A stretch of DNA of 64,000 bases from Oscillospiraceae bacterium. Its GTDB lineage: Bacteria > Bacillota > Clostridia > Oscillospirales > Ruminococcaceae. The notes beneath the pieces were generated by a model. It had not been told where the DNA came from. It searched no databases and saw only the letters and a program-made list of their open reading frames with translations. The stretch is taken from positions 112,553 through 176,552 of the forward strand of contig JAFUOD010000006.1 of assembly GCA_017472735.1 (NCBI GenBank), read 5' to 3'. Shown one piece after another: positions 17,886 to 27,413 of the stretch (the first letter of the stretch is position 1; each line of letters starts with the position of its first letter). The position numbers and the translations under genes are program-made.

Positions 17886-18528
17886 TTATCGGCAGTTCCG
17901 ATTATCAAAGCTGAATACTCCGCAGTTTTCTCACTTAAAACTGCTTCTTGGCTGGGTCGGATATTTTATTCTTTATTTTCTCACGGAAAATCTGATACCG
18001 ATCGAAAAGTGTCATGTTATCCATTGTGCTCTCGACGATATCATTCCGTTTTGCGAATGGTTTTTGATTCCGTATGTGTTTTGGTATCTGCTGATAGTTT
18101 TTTCGCTTTTGTACTTTGCACTTTATAATGTAGATAGCTTCAAAAAACTGCAGACCTACATAATAATTACGCAGATCATTGCAATGATCATATATATTGT
18201 TTATCCGAGTTGCCAAAATCTGCGACCCGAAGAATTTGCAAATGATAATTTCTTAACCGATTGCATCGGATTTTTATATGCCTTTGATACCAATACGGGT
18301 GTTTGCCCGTCGCTTCACTGCGCTTACTCTATCGGTATTGGGTCTGTATGGCTAAAAGAAAAGAACGTGTCGTGGATATGGAAAGCGTTTATCGTTATCG
18401 CAGTTATACTCATTTGTCTTTCCACAATGTTTATAAAGCAACACTCGGCAGTTGATTTCTTTGCGGCATTGCCGGTATGCCTTTTGGCTGAAATTTTAGT
18501 TTTCAAGGTCTTTTATAAGAAGGTCTGA
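17866..18528 (+). CDS. PAP2-superfamily membrane phosphatase
   Basis: 220 residues with about five or six membrane helices. PAP2 motif C2 is seen as CPSLHCAY near residue 148 and C3 as KQHSAVDFFAALP near 190 (His and Asp of the phosphatase site); motif C1 (KxxxxxxRP) is weak, possibly around CQNLRPEEF. The arrangement is like Aur1/inositol-phosphotransferase-type PAP2 proteins, so a lipid head-group transfer is also possible. RBS GGAGGT 5 nt before the ATG, inside the acyltransferase gene. Confidence 0.8.
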   Translation: MRKPMVDYRQFRLSKLNTPQFSHLKLLLGWVGYFILYFLTENLIPIEKCHVIHCALDDIIPFCEWFLIPYVFWYLLIVFSLLYFALYNVDSFKKLQTYIIITQIIAMIIYIVYPSCQNLRPEEFANDNFLTDCIGFLYAFDTNTGVCPSLHCAYSIGIGSVWLKEKNVSWIWKAFIVIAVILICLSTMFIKQHSAVDFFAALPVCLLAEILVFKVFYKKV

Positions 18529-18550
18529 GACGAAAAGAGGGGGATAAAAT

Positions 18551-19705
18551 ATGACGGTTATTACAAAAGAGGTCGGCGTAAATACGGTAACCGTAAAAGA
18601 GGTTATTACAAAAAAGGATTTGAAGAAATGGATCGAGTTTCCGAATAAACTGTATGGGGACAACGAATATTTTGTTCCTTTTTTGGCATCGGATGAGCTT
18701 GATACCTTTTCGGAGGACAAAAATCCTGCATATGCCTTTTGCGAAACCAAACTGTTTTTAGCATATAAAGATGAAAAGATCGTTGGCAGAATAGCAGGTC
18801 TTATCAATCACGCTTACAATAAAAAGTGGAACAAAAACGCTATCCGATTTACACGTTTTGATTTCATAGATGATTTTGCCATTTCGGAAGCATTGTTCGA
18901 CAAGGTCGTCGAGTGGGGTAAGGAACGAGGAGTTTCAGAAATAATGGGCCCTATCGGCTTTACCGATATGGATCACGAAGGTATGCTTGTAGAAGGCTTT
19001 GAGGAGTTTAATCTGTCTATCACCTTTTACAACGCTCCGTATTATCTCACACACATGGAACGGTTAGGTCTTGAAAAAGATATTGATTGGTTCGAATACA
19101 GAATCAGCGTTCCAAAAGAAATAGACCCTCGGTTCAAAAAAATTACCGACCGTTTGGTAGAGCGAAACGGCTATGAAATCGTCACCTACAAAAGCCGAAA
19201 AGCATTATATAATGACGCTTTAGAAGCTTTTAAAATTATTGATATCGCTTTTTCAAAGCTTTACGGCACCGTACCGCTGACTCCCGAAGTTATTAAGCAC
19301 GCCATAGATGGGTATATTCCTGTTGTAAACCTTGATTATATCTGTTCTATCAAAAACAGTGACGGCAAAATCATCGCCTTTGGTGTCCTTGTTCCTTCCA
19401 TTGCAAAGGCGCTTAAAAAATCCGATGGCAAGATGCTGCCTTTTGGAATGTTTCGTTTACTCAAGGCATTGAACGGTAAAAATGATACCTTGGAAATGTT
19501 TTTTGTTGCGGTACAGCCTGATTATCAGTCACAGGGGTTGCCTGCGATTTTGATAAACACCTTGGCACCAAAAATTATTGAAAACGGTGTGCAGTATTGC
19601 GAAACGGGCCCGATGCTTGAAACCAACTCGGCCGTTCACAGCATGTGGCGGCACTTTGAAAAGCGCCAGCACAGACGCCGCCGCTGTTACATAAAAGAAA
19701 TATGA
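18551..19705 (+). CDS. GNAT-like acyltransferase (YghO-like)
   Basis: 384 residues, about twice a GNAT domain. The N-terminal half has KWIEFPNKLYGDNEYFVPFL and LAYKDEKIVGRIAGLINH; the middle IMGPIGFTDMDHEGML and the C-terminal FFVAVQPDYQSQGLPAIL resemble the YghO-type family of uncharacterised acetyltransferase-fold proteins. Substrate unknown. RBS AGAGGGGGA. Third gene of the operon started at 16988, with two lipid genes, so a role in membrane lipid or aminolipid change is plausible. Confidence 0.7.
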   Translation: MTVITKEVGVNTVTVKEVITKKDLKKWIEFPNKLYGDNEYFVPFLASDELDTFSEDKNPAYAFCETKLFLAYKDEKIVGRIAGLINHAYNKKWNKNAIRFTRFDFIDDFAISEALFDKVVEWGKERGVSEIMGPIGFTDMDHEGMLVEGFEEFNLSITFYNAPYYLTHMERLGLEKDIDWFEYRISVPKEIDPRFKKITDRLVERNGYEIVTYKSRKALYNDALEAFKIIDIAFSKLYGTVPLTPEVIKHAIDGYIPVVNLDYICSIKNSDGKIIAFGVLVPSIAKALKKSDGKMLPFGMFRLLKALNGKNDTLEMFFVAVQPDYQSQGLPAILINTLAPKIIENGVQYCETGPMLETNSAVHSMWRHFEKRQHRRRRCYIKEI

Positions 19706-19742
19706 TTCTTTTATAAAGAGACATGAACAAATTTCAACAAAT

Positions 19743-19786
19743 GTTGAACCTTGGTTGAGATACAGTTGAATTATCACTTGTATAAT
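19743..19786 (+). promoter_or_regulatory. Three phased GTTGA boxes and -10 of the P-type ATPase
   Basis: GTTGAA (19743), GTTGAG (19754) and GTTGAA (19765) repeat every 11 bp; ten bases after the last is TATAAT (19781-19786). No good -35 is present, as expected for an activated PhoB-type promoter. TTCAAC at 19733 makes a dyad with the first box. Confidence 0.65.
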
Positions 19787-19818
19787 AACCGCAAATTCGA
19801 GTATTGGAGGAAATGCAA

Positions 19819-22434
19819 TTGACACCTTACAGTCAAAACAAAGAGGAACTTCTTATAGCCCTGTCTGCTGATGAACATAAGGGGCTTAGCTTAGCAGAGG
19901 TTACAAAGCGAAAAGAAAAATACGGAGCAAACAAGCTTCGTGAGAAAAAGAAGAAAACGACCATGCAACGTTTCTTCGACCAATTCAAGGATGCAATGAT
20001 ACTTATTCTTATCGCCGCCGCTGTCGTTTCTTTCGTAGTAGTCTGCGTTGAACAAAACTGGGGCGAACTGTTTGAACCTGCGCTTATCGTTCTGATCGTT
20101 ATACTGAACGCCGTTATGGGCGTGTATCAGGAGGGTAAGGCGGAAAAAGCCTTGGACGCGCTTAAAAATATGTCGGCGCCTCACGCCAGAGTTATCCGTG
20201 ACGGCGAGGAAAAGGTTATTGATGCCGCCGAGCTCGTTCCCGGTGATATTATAAAATTGGAAGCCGGTGACTTTGTTCCTGCTGATGCAAGACTTCTGCA
20301 CTCCGCAGGACTGAAATCCGAAGAATCAGCTCTCACAGGTGAATCTGTACCCTCGGAAAAAGACTACCTTGCCGAAGTCAAGGAGGATGCGCCTCTTGGT
20401 GACCGACACAATATGGTTTATTCGGGATGTTCAATCTCCTACGGTACAGCGACTGCCGTTGTTACCGCTACCGGTATGGACACCGAAATGGGCAAGATCG
20501 CAAATCTTCTTGATAACGAAGAAGACGGTCAGACACCCTTACAGCAAAAGCTTGCACAGCTCGGTAAATACCTCGGTATTGTGGCACTTGCCGCTTGCGG
20601 AATTATCTTTGTTGTCGGTCTTGCGAACGGTATTCCCGTGCTTGAAATATTTATGACCGCTGTATCGTTGGCAGTGTCGGCTATTCCCGAGGGACTGCCT
20701 GCTATCGTTACCATCGTTCTTTCCATCGGCGTTCAGCGAATGGTTAAAAAGAATGCTCTTATCCGCAAGCTCCCTGCTGTTGAAACGCTTGGCGGCGCAT
20801 CGGTCATCTGCTCGGATAAGACGGGTACTCTTACCCAAAACCGTATGACACTCACCAAGGCTTATGCCGACGGTTATCTCGATCCCGAGATCATTAGCGC
20901 AAACAATACCGATAACATAAAGAAGCTTCTTATGTACGGTACGCTGTGTTGTGACGGTTCGGTTGTCTTCCACGGCGATGAAGAACAGCATATCGGTGAT
21001 CCTACCGAGACTGCCATTGTTCTTGCTGCACATAAGAACGGTATGCCGAAAGATGAGCTTAATAATAAATATCCACGCCTTGCTGAGATTCCTTTTGATT
21101 CCGACCGCAAGCTGATGACGACCGTAAACCGTATTGACGGCAAAAACATAGTTATAGTTAAGGGCGCTTTTGATATGATGGCTCCCCGCTGTGTAGCAGG
21201 CGACCTTGAAGCCGCAAGAAAGTTTACCGAAACTATGAGTGAGGATGCCCTTCGTGTGCTGGCTATAGCATATAAGGAAATTGATACCGTTCCCGAGAAT
21301 CCCACCTCTGAAGAACTTGAAAACGGACTTATCTTTATGGGACTTGTTGGTATGATCGACCCGCCCCGTCCCGAAGCAAAGGATGCCGTTGCTGTTTGCC
21401 GCCGTGCAGGTATCAAGCCTGTTATGATTACAGGCGACCACGTAGTTACTGCTTCGGCAATAGCAAAAGAACTTGGTATTTTACTTGAGGGCGACAAAGC
21501 CATCACAGGCGCTGAACTGGATGCTATGACTGACAGCGAGTTTGATGCCGTTATCGAAAACATCAGCGTTTATGCCCGTGTATCGCCCGAAAACAAGATC
21601 CGCATTGTCAAGGCTTGGCAGAGAAAAGGTCAGGTCGTATCTATGACAGGCGACGGCGTAAACGATGCGCCTGCCCTTAAAGCCGCAGACATCGGCTGTG
21701 CGATGGGCATTACCGGTACCGATGTTGCCAAGGGTGCCGCCGATATGACCTTGACCGACGATAACTTTGCAACAATAGTTGATGCTGTTCGTGAAGGTCG
21801 CGGTATCTATGCAAACATCAAAAAGGTTGTCGGATTCCTGCTTGGAACTAACATCGGTGAGGTCATCACCGTGTTTATGGCAATGCTTTTGTGGCACAAA
21901 ACACCTCTGCTTTCTATGCAGTTATTGTGGATAAACCTTGTGACCGACTCTCTGCCGGCTATCGCGCTTGGTATGGAAGCCGTGGAAAGCGACGTTATGG
22001 ACAGAAAGCCGAAGCCCAAAAATGAAGGCATATTTGCACACGGTCTTGGTGTTCGTGTGGTATTGCAGGGTATTATGTTCGCGGCTCTCACACTTATTGG
22101 CTTTAAGGTTGGCGAAAATGTCACCGGCACACTTGAAGGCGGTCAGACACTTGCGTTTATGATACTTGCCATGTCGCAGATCGTTCAGGCATTCAATATG
22201 CGTTCTGAACATTCGTTGTTTAAGATCGGACCTTTTAAGAACCGCAACCTGAATCTTGCGGCGCTGGCTTCCACCGTGCTTGTAGCCCTTGTGCTCTTTA
22301 CTCCCGTAAAGACTGCTTTTGGTTTGGTTACCTTACCCGCAAACCTGTATCTGATTGCACTCGGTCTTATTCTCGTTCCGCTCGTTGTTATGGAACTGTC
22401 TAAGGCGCTTGGACTTGTAAAACATCATAAATAA
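19819..22434 (+). CDS. Calcium-type P-type ATPase (P2A/SERCA-like)
   Basis: Membrane pump of 871 residues, probably Ca2+. Cation-ATPase N-terminal domain, TGES dephosphorylation loop ([12 protein letters not shown]), helix M4 with PEGLPAIV (Ca-binding), phosphorylation site [11 protein letters not shown], nucleotide domain FDSDRKLM and VKGAFDMM, hinge [13 protein letters not shown], and M6 with [12 protein letters not shown]. These match SERCA/LMCA1-like bacterial pumps. TTG at 19819 is chosen: GGAGG at 19806-19810 is 8 nt away, whereas the ATG at 19813 is only 2 nt away. Driven by the box-containing promoter. Confidence 0.93.
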   Translation: MTPYSQNKEELLIALSADEHKGLSLAEVTKRKEKYGANKLREKKKKTTMQRFFDQFKDAMILILIAAAVVSFVVVCVEQNWGELFEPALIVLIVILNAVMGVYQEGKAEKALDALKNMSAPHARVIRDGEEKVIDAAELVPGDIIKLEAGDFVPADARLLHSAGLKSEESALTGESVPSEKDYLAEVKEDAPLGDRHNMVYSGCSISYGTATAVVTATGMDTEMGKIANLLDNEEDGQTPLQQKLAQLGKYLGIVALAACGIIFVVGLANGIPVLEIFMTAVSLAVSAIPEGLPAIVTIVLSIGVQRMVKKNALIRKLPAVETLGGASVICSDKTGTLTQNRMTLTKAYADGYLDPEIISANNTDNIKKLLMYGTLCCDGSVVFHGDEEQHIGDPTETAIVLAAHKNGMPKDELNNKYPRLAEIPFDSDRKLMTTVNRIDGKNIVIVKGAFDMMAPRCVAGDLEAARKFTETMSEDALRVLAIAYKEIDTVPENPTSEELENGLIFMGLVGMIDPPRPEAKDAVAVCRRAGIKPVMITGDHVVTASAIAKELGILLEGDKAITGAELDAMTDSEFDAVIENISVYARVSPENKIRIVKAWQRKGQVVSMTGDGVNDAPALKAADIGCAMGITGTDVAKGAADMTLTDDNFATIVDAVREGRGIYANIKKVVGFLLGTNIGEVITVFMAMLLWHKTPLLSMQLLWINLVTDSLPAIALGMEAVESDVMDRKPKPKNEGIFAHGLGVRVVLQGIMFAALTLIGFKVGENVTGTLEGGQTLAFMILAMSQIVQAFNMRSEHSLFKIGPFKNRNLNLAALASTVLVALVLFTPVKTAFGLVTLPANLYLIALGLILVPLVVMELSKALGLVKHHK

Positions 22435-22440
22435 TCTCGC

Positions 22441-22468
22441 AAAGCCGTCGAAAGCTTCGACGGCTTTT
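22441..22468 (+). terminator. Terminator of the P-type ATPase
   Basis: AAAGCCGTCGAA agc TTCGACGGCTTTT, a 12-bp perfect stem 7 bp after the stop. Nothing else is seen between here and 22609. Confidence 0.85.
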
Positions 22469-22609
22469 CAGCATTTTGAATATAGAACGGTCACGCTGAC
22501 GAAAGATAAAATATCACTGTAATGTTTTTAATTGCTGTTTTCGCTAATTGCTGAAGCCTCTCACTGCTGTAAAGGCGGCTGAGGGGTTGGGGCTGTTAGC
22601 ACTCTGCAA

Positions 22610-22638
22610 TTGACAACACGCTTTATACCTATTATAAT
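22610..22638 (+). promoter_or_regulatory. Sigma-A promoter of the zinc-ribbon membrane protein
   Basis: TTGACA (22610-22615), 17 bp, TATAAT (22633-22638), 28 bp before the start codon. Confidence 0.85.
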
Positions 22639-22665
22639 AATATTAAATGCAGGGAGGTGCGTGAC

Positions 22666-23346
22666 ATGAGACAAAACTGTAAAAACTGCGGCAACCGTTT
22701 CGAAGGCAGTGTTTGCCCCGAGTGCGGCACAAAGGCTGACAGCAAGGCGGCAAGACGTGAGCAGGCGGCACAAAAGTTCGAGACCGAGGGCAGGCCCTTA
22801 AGCCAAGAGGAGCGCAGCAAGAACAAAAAAGCGCTTATTGTTTTGTGCGTTTTGGGTGCTTTGTTTGTTGTGTTTGTTTTGTGGCGCAACGGCTTTATCG
22901 GTGCGGGAAAGTTTGAAAGCGTAGCCGAAAGCTATTTCGAATCTATTTGCGAGAGAGATTTTGACAAGTTTGTTGCCTGCCAGCCCGAGGAGATCGCGCG
23001 TTCGCACCGCGGCGACCTTGAAGATTCGGGGCTTGAAAAGACCGAGTTTATGAGTGTGCTTTATGCCGATTTCTTCGAAGAATTCGGCGAGGATATGACA
23101 GTTACCGTCGATATTGGTTCAAGCAAGGCGGTCGAACAGGTTTATATCAACTACTTTTTAGAATCATATGTTGAGATTTATGGGGTTGAACCAAAGTATT
23201 CAAGCTTTTTAGAGCTTGATGTGAGTGCTACCTTCTCGGGCTCGAACAGCACGGACACGATATTGCTTGACTGCTTTATGATGAAATCTCAGGGCAAATG
23301 GTATGTAGTCGGCTGTGAATATGTAACCGAAGAAGTGACCGAATAA
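22666..23346 (+). CDS. Zinc-ribbon single-pass membrane protein
   Basis: 226 residues, function unknown. N-terminal zinc ribbon with CKNCG and CPECG (residues 5-24), a charged linker, one membrane helix near 63-83 (ALIVLCVLGALFVVFVLW) and an outside domain of about 140 residues that looks like a lumazine-binding/NTF2-type cone domain (FESVAESYFESICERDF). ATG at 22666 with GGGAGGTG 6 nt upstream. Stands alone between its own promoter and a RepB hairpin. Confidence 0.75.
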   Translation: MRQNCKNCGNRFEGSVCPECGTKADSKAARREQAAQKFETEGRPLSQEERSKNKKALIVLCVLGALFVVFVLWRNGFIGAGKFESVAESYFESICERDFDKFVACQPEEIARSHRGDLEDSGLEKTEFMSVLYADFFEEFGEDMTVTVDIGSSKAVEQVYINYFLESYVEIYGVEPKYSSFLELDVSATFSGSNSTDTILLDCFMMKSQGKWYVVGCEYVTEEVTE

Positions 23347-23400
23347 GCCTCCCTTTTTTAAAGGGAGGTGCCGTCGAAGACGGCGGTGGGATAAGCGAAT
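23347..23400 (+). repeat. RepB hairpin copy after the zinc-ribbon gene
   Basis: GCCTCCCTTTTTTAAAGGGAGG, then variable stem GCCGTC gaa GACGGC and GGTGGGAT. Same two-stem plan as at 28560 and 49216. Could end the upstream transcript. Confidence 0.75.
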
Positions 23401-23455
23401 CGGAGAAATAAACAAAAAATATTAAAAAAACCTGTGAGATCATGCCGAAAAGGGC

Positions 23456-23726
23456 TTGACAAGCAGGTTTTGTTTGTGTTATGATGATTCTACCTCTTTG
23501 CGGGGTCTTTTTTTGGTGCGCCTATTTTTAAGACACACCCAAAAAAGGTCTTTCAAATCGCCCAAAGTGGCGGCGGTGTTATTTTGTGCGTCGGGCAGTT
23601 GCCGCACAATCTTACTTACGGAGGGAGGCAGTCCCGTAAAATCGGGCGGTATCGGCTTGAAAGAGCCGATGGACAGCGTTTTTGTGTTACCCGCAAAAAC
23701 GTAAATTTCGTCAGGAGGTGCCGAAA
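23456..23726 (+). promoter_or_regulatory. Promoter and long leader of rpmG-secE-nusG
   Basis: TTGACA (23456-23461), 18 bp, TATGAT (23480-23485). The leader of about 235 nt has several short hairpins, including ATCGGCT tgaa AGAGCCGAT (23647-23668) and CGTTTTTG/CAAAAACG (23679-23702). No known leader family was recognised. Confidence 0.6.
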
Positions 23727-23876
23727 ATGAGGGTTAAGATTATTATGGCATGCACAGAGTGCAAGCAGAGAAACTACAACACCAAAAAGAACAAGAAGAA
23801 TGACCCTGACAGACTTGAAATGAACAAGTATTGCAAGTTCTGCAGGAAGCACACTCTTCACAGAGAAACTAAGTAA
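23727..23876 (+). CDS. rpmG: 50S ribosomal protein L33
   Basis: 49 residues with two CxxC pairs (CTECKQRNY and CKFCRKHT), the zinc-binding form, ending in HTLHRETK as L33 does. ATG at 23727 with AGGAGGTG upstream; family length fits. First gene before secE-nusG, the usual order in Firmicutes. Confidence 0.95.
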   Translation: MRVKIIMACTECKQRNYNTKKNKKNDPDRLEMNKYCKFCRKHTLHRETK

Positions 23877-23890
23877 GGGAGCGACTAAAA

Positions 23891-24094
23891 ATGAGCGACA
23901 CTAAGGTTAAAAAGACTAACAAAGTCGTAAAGTTTTTCAAGGATCTCGTAAGTGAGACCCGCAAGGTCGTATGGCCCAGTACAAAGCAGGTAATCAACAA
24001 TACCGGCGTCGTTTTGGCTGTGTGCGCACTTACGGGCGCAGTTCTCTTTGCTGTAGACGCACTCTTCGGATGGCTTGTAGGATTTTTGAAATAA
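23891..24094 (+). CDS. secE: Preprotein translocase subunit SecE
   Basis: 67 residues: basic N-terminus, KFFKDLVSETRKVVWPSTKQV (the amphipathic SecE motif) and one membrane helix near 40-62. Part of SecYEG. RBS AAGGGAGCG. Between rpmG and nusG as expected. Confidence 0.95.
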   Translation: MSDTKVKKTNKVVKFFKDLVSETRKVVWPSTKQVINNTGVVLAVCALTGAVLFAVDALFGWLVGFLK

Positions 24095-24187
24095 GTCTAT
24101 AAGTCTGAACATTAGCGAAGAAAAAATCATTCAGGTCGCGCTGCCTGAAAGTTCGCAGTTTTGCGTGAAAGGATAGTGACAGGTAAA

Positions 24188-24721
24188 ATGAGCGAAAACG
24201 CAAAGTGGTATGTTGTTCACACCTATTCCGGCTACGAGAACAAGGTGGCACAGAATATTGAAAAGGTTGTTGAAAACCGCAAGCTTCACGATACTATCCA
24301 GCAGGTCAGAGTTCCCATTGAGATCGTTGAGGAAATTGACGCTAAGGGTAACAAGAAGGAAGCTGAAAGCAAGCTTTTCCCCAGCTATGTGCTTGTAAAA
24401 ATGGTAATGACAGATGAGTCATGGTACATCGTCAGAAACACAAGAGGAGTTACAGGATTTGTAGGCCCCGGGTCAAAGCCGGTTCCGCTTTCCGATAAAG
24501 AAGTGGCAGCTTTGGGCGTTGATGTAAGAAAGGTCGCAACCAGCGTAAACTTCAAAGAAGGCGACGAGGTTACCGTTTTGGGAGGACCCTTCGACGGATG
24601 GGTCGGCACAGTTAAGGCAATTAACCTTGAAGAGCAGACAGTTGACATCGTTGTTTCGATGTTTGGCAGAGAAACCCCTGCAACACTTTCTGTAACACAG
24701 GTTAAAAGAGTTGAAGGATAA
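24188..24721 (+). CDS. nusG: Transcription termination/antitermination protein NusG
   Basis: 177 residues. NGN domain begins KWYVVHTYSGYENKVAQNI and holds PSYVLVKM and TRGVTGFVGP; the C-terminal KOW motif reads FKEGDEVTVLGGPFDGWVGT. Binds RNA polymerase in the cytoplasm. ATG at 24188 with AGGATAGTGACAGG upstream; an earlier in-frame start gives a non-family extension. Confidence 0.95.
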   Translation: MSENAKWYVVHTYSGYENKVAQNIEKVVENRKLHDTIQQVRVPIEIVEEIDAKGNKKEAESKLFPSYVLVKMVMTDESWYIVRNTRGVTGFVGPGSKPVPLSDKEVAALGVDVRKVATSVNFKEGDEVTVLGGPFDGWVGTVKAINLEEQTVDIVVSMFGRETPATLSVTQVKRVEG

Positions 24722-24739
24722 GCAAAAAACGTTTTGAAA

Positions 24740-24815
24740 TCGCCTTAAAAAAGATAAGGCGTAAGTGGGAGAGCCGAAAATAAAAATTTAGGCGGCTCGC
24801 CTTTACCACAATAAT
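24740..24815 (+). promoter_or_regulatory. Leader before rplK with an L1-site-like fold
   Basis: CGCCTTA/TAAGGCG hairpin (24741-24758), then GTGGGAG, AGCC...GGCT and TTTACCAC. The GTGGGAG...ACCAC pattern resembles the L1 mRNA target used in autoregulation of rplK-rplA; a related pattern lies before rplA. Confidence 0.45.
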
Positions 24816-24830
24816 GGAGGTCAATAATTT

Positions 24831-25256
24831 ATGGCACAGAAGGTCACAGGCATCATCAAGCTTCAGATCCCTGCCGGTAAAGCAACTCCGGCACCCCCGG
24901 TTGGCCCTGCACTCGGTCAGCACGGTGTTAACATCATGGCATTCACCAAGGACTTTAACGAAAGAACCAAGAACGACATGGGTCTTATCATTCCTGTAGT
25001 TATTACAGTTTATGCTGACCGTTCGTTCACTTTCATCACCAAGACTCCTCCGGCTGCAGTTTTAATCAAGAAGGCTTGCGGCATCGAGAGCGGCTCCGGT
25101 GTTCCCAACAAGACTAAGGTTGCAACCATCACCAAGGATCAGATTAGAGCAATTGCCGAGCAGAAGCTCCCCGACCTCAACGCAGCATCGGTTGAAGCTG
25201 CAATGAGCATGATCGCAGGAACAGCTCGTTCAATGGGCGTAGTAGTAGCTGATTGA
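24831..25256 (+). CDS. rplK: 50S ribosomal protein L11
   Basis: 141 residues. [20 protein letters not shown] is the N-terminal signature and the C-terminal rRNA-binding part reads [20 protein letters not shown] with [19 protein letters not shown] 9-10 nt upstream. Confidence 0.97.
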   Translation: MAQKVTGIIKLQIPAGKATPAPPVGPALGQHGVNIMAFTKDFNERTKNDMGLIIPVVITVYADRSFTFITKTPPAAVLIKKACGIESGSGVPNKTKVATITKDQIRAIAEQKLPDLNAASVEAAMSMIAGTARSMGVVVAD

Positions 25257-25287
25257 TAGCAATTAGCCCGTAACAGGGCGTGTTAAA

Positions 25288-25352
25288 GTGGGAGGAATAT
25301 CCTTTTCCGCTAAACCGTATCGGCAAAGAATGTGCGATGCGGTGCCACCACT
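25288..25352 (+). promoter_or_regulatory. Possible second L1 binding site before rplA
   Basis: Between rplK and rplA the sequence GTGGGAGGAATATCC...TTTTCC...GGTGCCACCAC repeats the GTGGGAG/ACCAC plan seen before rplK. Translational control by L1 is inferred from known biology. Confidence 0.35.
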
Positions 25353-25376
25353 ATATATGTAAGGAGATTTTATATA

Positions 25377-26072
25377 ATGAAACACGGAAAGAAATATGTT
25401 GACGCCCTTAAGGTCGTTGACAAGGCAAAGCTCTATGATTCTAACGAGGCAGTTGAACTTGCAAGCCAGAATGCAAAGGCTAAGTTCGACGAGACCATCG
25501 AAGTTCATATTCGTTTAGGCGTTGACTCCCGTCACGCTGACCAGCAGGTTCGTGGCGCAGTTGTTTTGCCTCACGGTACCGGTAAAACCGTAAGAGCACT
25601 CGTTTTCTGCAAGGAAGACAAGTATGAAGCAGCTAAGGCTGCAGGCGCTGATTATGTTGGCGGCATTGAATTCGTTGACAAGATCATGAAGGAAAACTGG
25701 CTCGACTTCGACGTTGTTATCGCTTCACCCGACATGATGGGTGTTGTAGGTCGTTTGGGTAAGATTTTAGGCCCCCGCGGCTTAATGCCTAACCCCAAGG
25801 CAGGTACTGTTTCTCCTGACGTAGCTAAGGCTGTTGCCGAAGCTAAGGCAGGTAAGATCGAATACCGCTTGGATAAGACCAACATCATTCACTGCCCTAT
25901 CGGCAAGGCATCTTTCGGAACTGAAAAGCTCTCCGAAAACTTCAACACCTTGGTTGACGCAGTTGTTAAGGCTAAGCCTGCTGCTGCAAAGGGTCAGTAC
26001 CTTAAGTCTATCGTAGTTTCCTCTACAATGGGCGTTGGTATTAAGGTAAGCACCGCTAAGTACGGCGTTTAA
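25377..26072 (+). CDS. rplA: 50S ribosomal protein L1
   Basis: 231 residues. [49 protein letters not shown] and MPNPKAGTV are family signatures. ATG at 25377 with AAGGAG 10 nt upstream; the in-frame ATG further upstream lies in the leader. Confidence 0.97.
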   Translation: MKHGKKYVDALKVVDKAKLYDSNEAVELASQNAKAKFDETIEVHIRLGVDSRHADQQVRGAVVLPHGTGKTVRALVFCKEDKYEAAKAAGADYVGGIEFVDKIMKENWLDFDVVIASPDMMGVVGRLGKILGPRGLMPNPKAGTVSPDVAKAVAEAKAGKIEYRLDKTNIIHCPIGKASFGTEKLSENFNTLVDAVVKAKPAAAKGQYLKSIVVSSTMGVGIKVSTAKYGV

Positions 26073-26199
26073 TTTAATTCAAAACTACTCTTTAGAAAAC
26101 TGCTTTTGGATTAAACGGAAGCAAGATTTGCTTCCTTAGGGGTTTGGCAAAAACGTTAAACCTCGGAAAAATCGGGGAGATCCCCAAAAATCGGTCATA

Positions 26200-26246
26200 A
26201 TTCTGTGCGGTTTGCACTTGACAAACTGCACAGAATGTGATATAAA
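26200..26246 (+). promoter_or_regulatory. rplJL promoter covered by a 15-bp dyad
   Basis: TTGACA (26218-26223), 17 bp, TATAAA (26241-26246). An inverted repeat with 15-bp arms, ATTCTGTGCGGTTTG (26200-26214) and CAAACTGCACAGAAT (26222-26236), one mismatch, spans the -35 box. No T run follows, so it looks like an operator more than a terminator. The rest of 26073-26199 has a GGAAGCAA/TTGCTTCC hairpin near 26141. Confidence 0.6.
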
Positions 26247-26261
26247 TTTATATGCAATCGT

Positions 26262-26385
26262 TTCTTAAGACAGTAGGTAGCCCAAAAAGCGTAAATCCCA
26301 CCGAGGAAAAGGTTAAAAGTAAATTTGCTTTTTACTTAACTTTCTTCGTGTCTTTGTGCGAAGAGGGTTTTCTTTTTTATATAAC
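26262..26385 (+). ncRNA. Ribosomal protein L10 leader
   Basis: Carries the conserved kink-turn-like pieces AAGACAGTAGGTAGC and AAATCCCACCGAGG, then hairpins AAAAGTAA/TTACTTAA and CTTCG...CGAAG with a T-rich tail. These match the L10 leader (Rfam RF00557) bound by L10(L12)4 to limit rplJL expression. Confidence 0.85.
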
Positions 26386-26424
26386 GAAACGAAGGCATAA
26401 ATCTAACTGTAAGAGGTGAAAAAA

Positions 26425-26931
26425 ATGCCCAACGAATTGGTTCTTAACCAGAAGAAGGCAAAGGTTGAGGAGCTTAGTGAACTCCTTAAGTCTTCAATCG
26501 CAGGCGTACTCGTTGATTACAGCGGTATTTCTGTTGAAGATGACACCAAGTTAAGAAAAGAACTTCGTGAAGCAGGCGTTAAGTATAGCGTTGAAAAGAA
26601 CACTCTTTTAAGATTCGCTATGAACAACGTTGGCTATGAAGGACTTACCGACGTACTTAACGGCACAACTGCTTTGGCTGTTTCTGAAAATGACGAAACC
26701 GCTGCTGCAAGAATCCTTGGCAAGTACGCTGAAACTCACGAAAACTTCAAGCTTAAGGCAGGCTTTGTTGGAGATGAACTTTATGACGCAGCAGGCGTTA
26801 TGGCTCTTTCCAAGATTCCTTCCAAGGACGTATTGCTTGCTCAGCTCGTCGGCTCCTTGCAGGGTCCCATCCAGAAGCTTGCAGCTACTTTGGATGCACT
26901 TGCTACCAAGCTCGAAGAAGAAGCAGCTTAA
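26425..26931 (+). CDS. rplJ: 50S ribosomal protein L10
   Basis: 168 residues. LNQKKAKVEELSELLKSS, GVLVDYSGISVEDDTKLRKE and the C-terminal helix that binds L12 (LVGSLQGPIQKLAATLDAL) are typical. ATG at 26425 with GAGGTGA 7 nt upstream. Confidence 0.96.
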   Translation: MPNELVLNQKKAKVEELSELLKSSIAGVLVDYSGISVEDDTKLRKELREAGVKYSVEKNTLLRFAMNNVGYEGLTDVLNGTTALAVSENDETAAARILGKYAETHENFKLKAGFVGDELYDAAGVMALSKIPSKDVLLAQLVGSLQGPIQKLAATLDALATKLEEEAA

Positions 26932-27020
26932 TTTCGGGCTGCACCCCCTCGCCGCATAAACAGGCGGCATAACAAAACCGAAAAATAACGGTAAATTTAA
27001 TTTAAAGGAGATTTATTATC

Positions 27021-27392
27021 ATGGCTTCTGAAAAGATTTTGAAATTTGTAGAAGATGTTAAGGCACTTTCCGTTCTTGAACTCAAGGAACTCGTAGACGC
27101 AATCCAGGAAGAATTCGGCGTTACCGCTGCTATCGCTGCTGCTCCCGCTGCAGGCGGCGCTGCTGCTGCAGCTGAAGAAAAGACCGAATTCGACGTAGTT
27201 CTTGCTTCCTTCGGCGACAGCAAGATGGGCGTTATCAAGGCAGTTAAGGACCTCTTGGGTCTTGGCCTTAAGGAAGCTAAGGAAGTAGTTGAAGCTGCTC
27301 CTAAGGCTCTTAAGGAAGGCGTTTCTAAGGCTGAAGCTGACGAACTTAAGGAAAAGCTTGAAGCTGCAGGCGCAACTGTTGAAATCAAGTAA
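27021..27392 (+). CDS. rplL: 50S ribosomal protein L7/L12
   Basis: 123 residues. N-terminal dimerisation helix ([20 protein letters not shown]), Ala-rich hinge (about 36-52) and the C-terminal domain [12 protein letters not shown] ... [28 protein letters not shown]. Confidence 0.97.
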   Translation: MASEKILKFVEDVKALSVLELKELVDAIQEEFGVTAAIAAAPAAGGAAAAAEEKTEFDVVLASFGDSKMGVIKAVKDLLGLGLKEAKEVVEAAPKALKEGVSKAEADELKEKLEAAGATVEIK

Positions 27393-27413
27393 TTTCAGCT
27401 TAAAGTTAGATTT

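Noticed and set aside
20539-21441. 300-codon minus-strand frame inside the P-type ATPase
   Set aside because: Shadow of a strongly conserved coding region on the plus strand.
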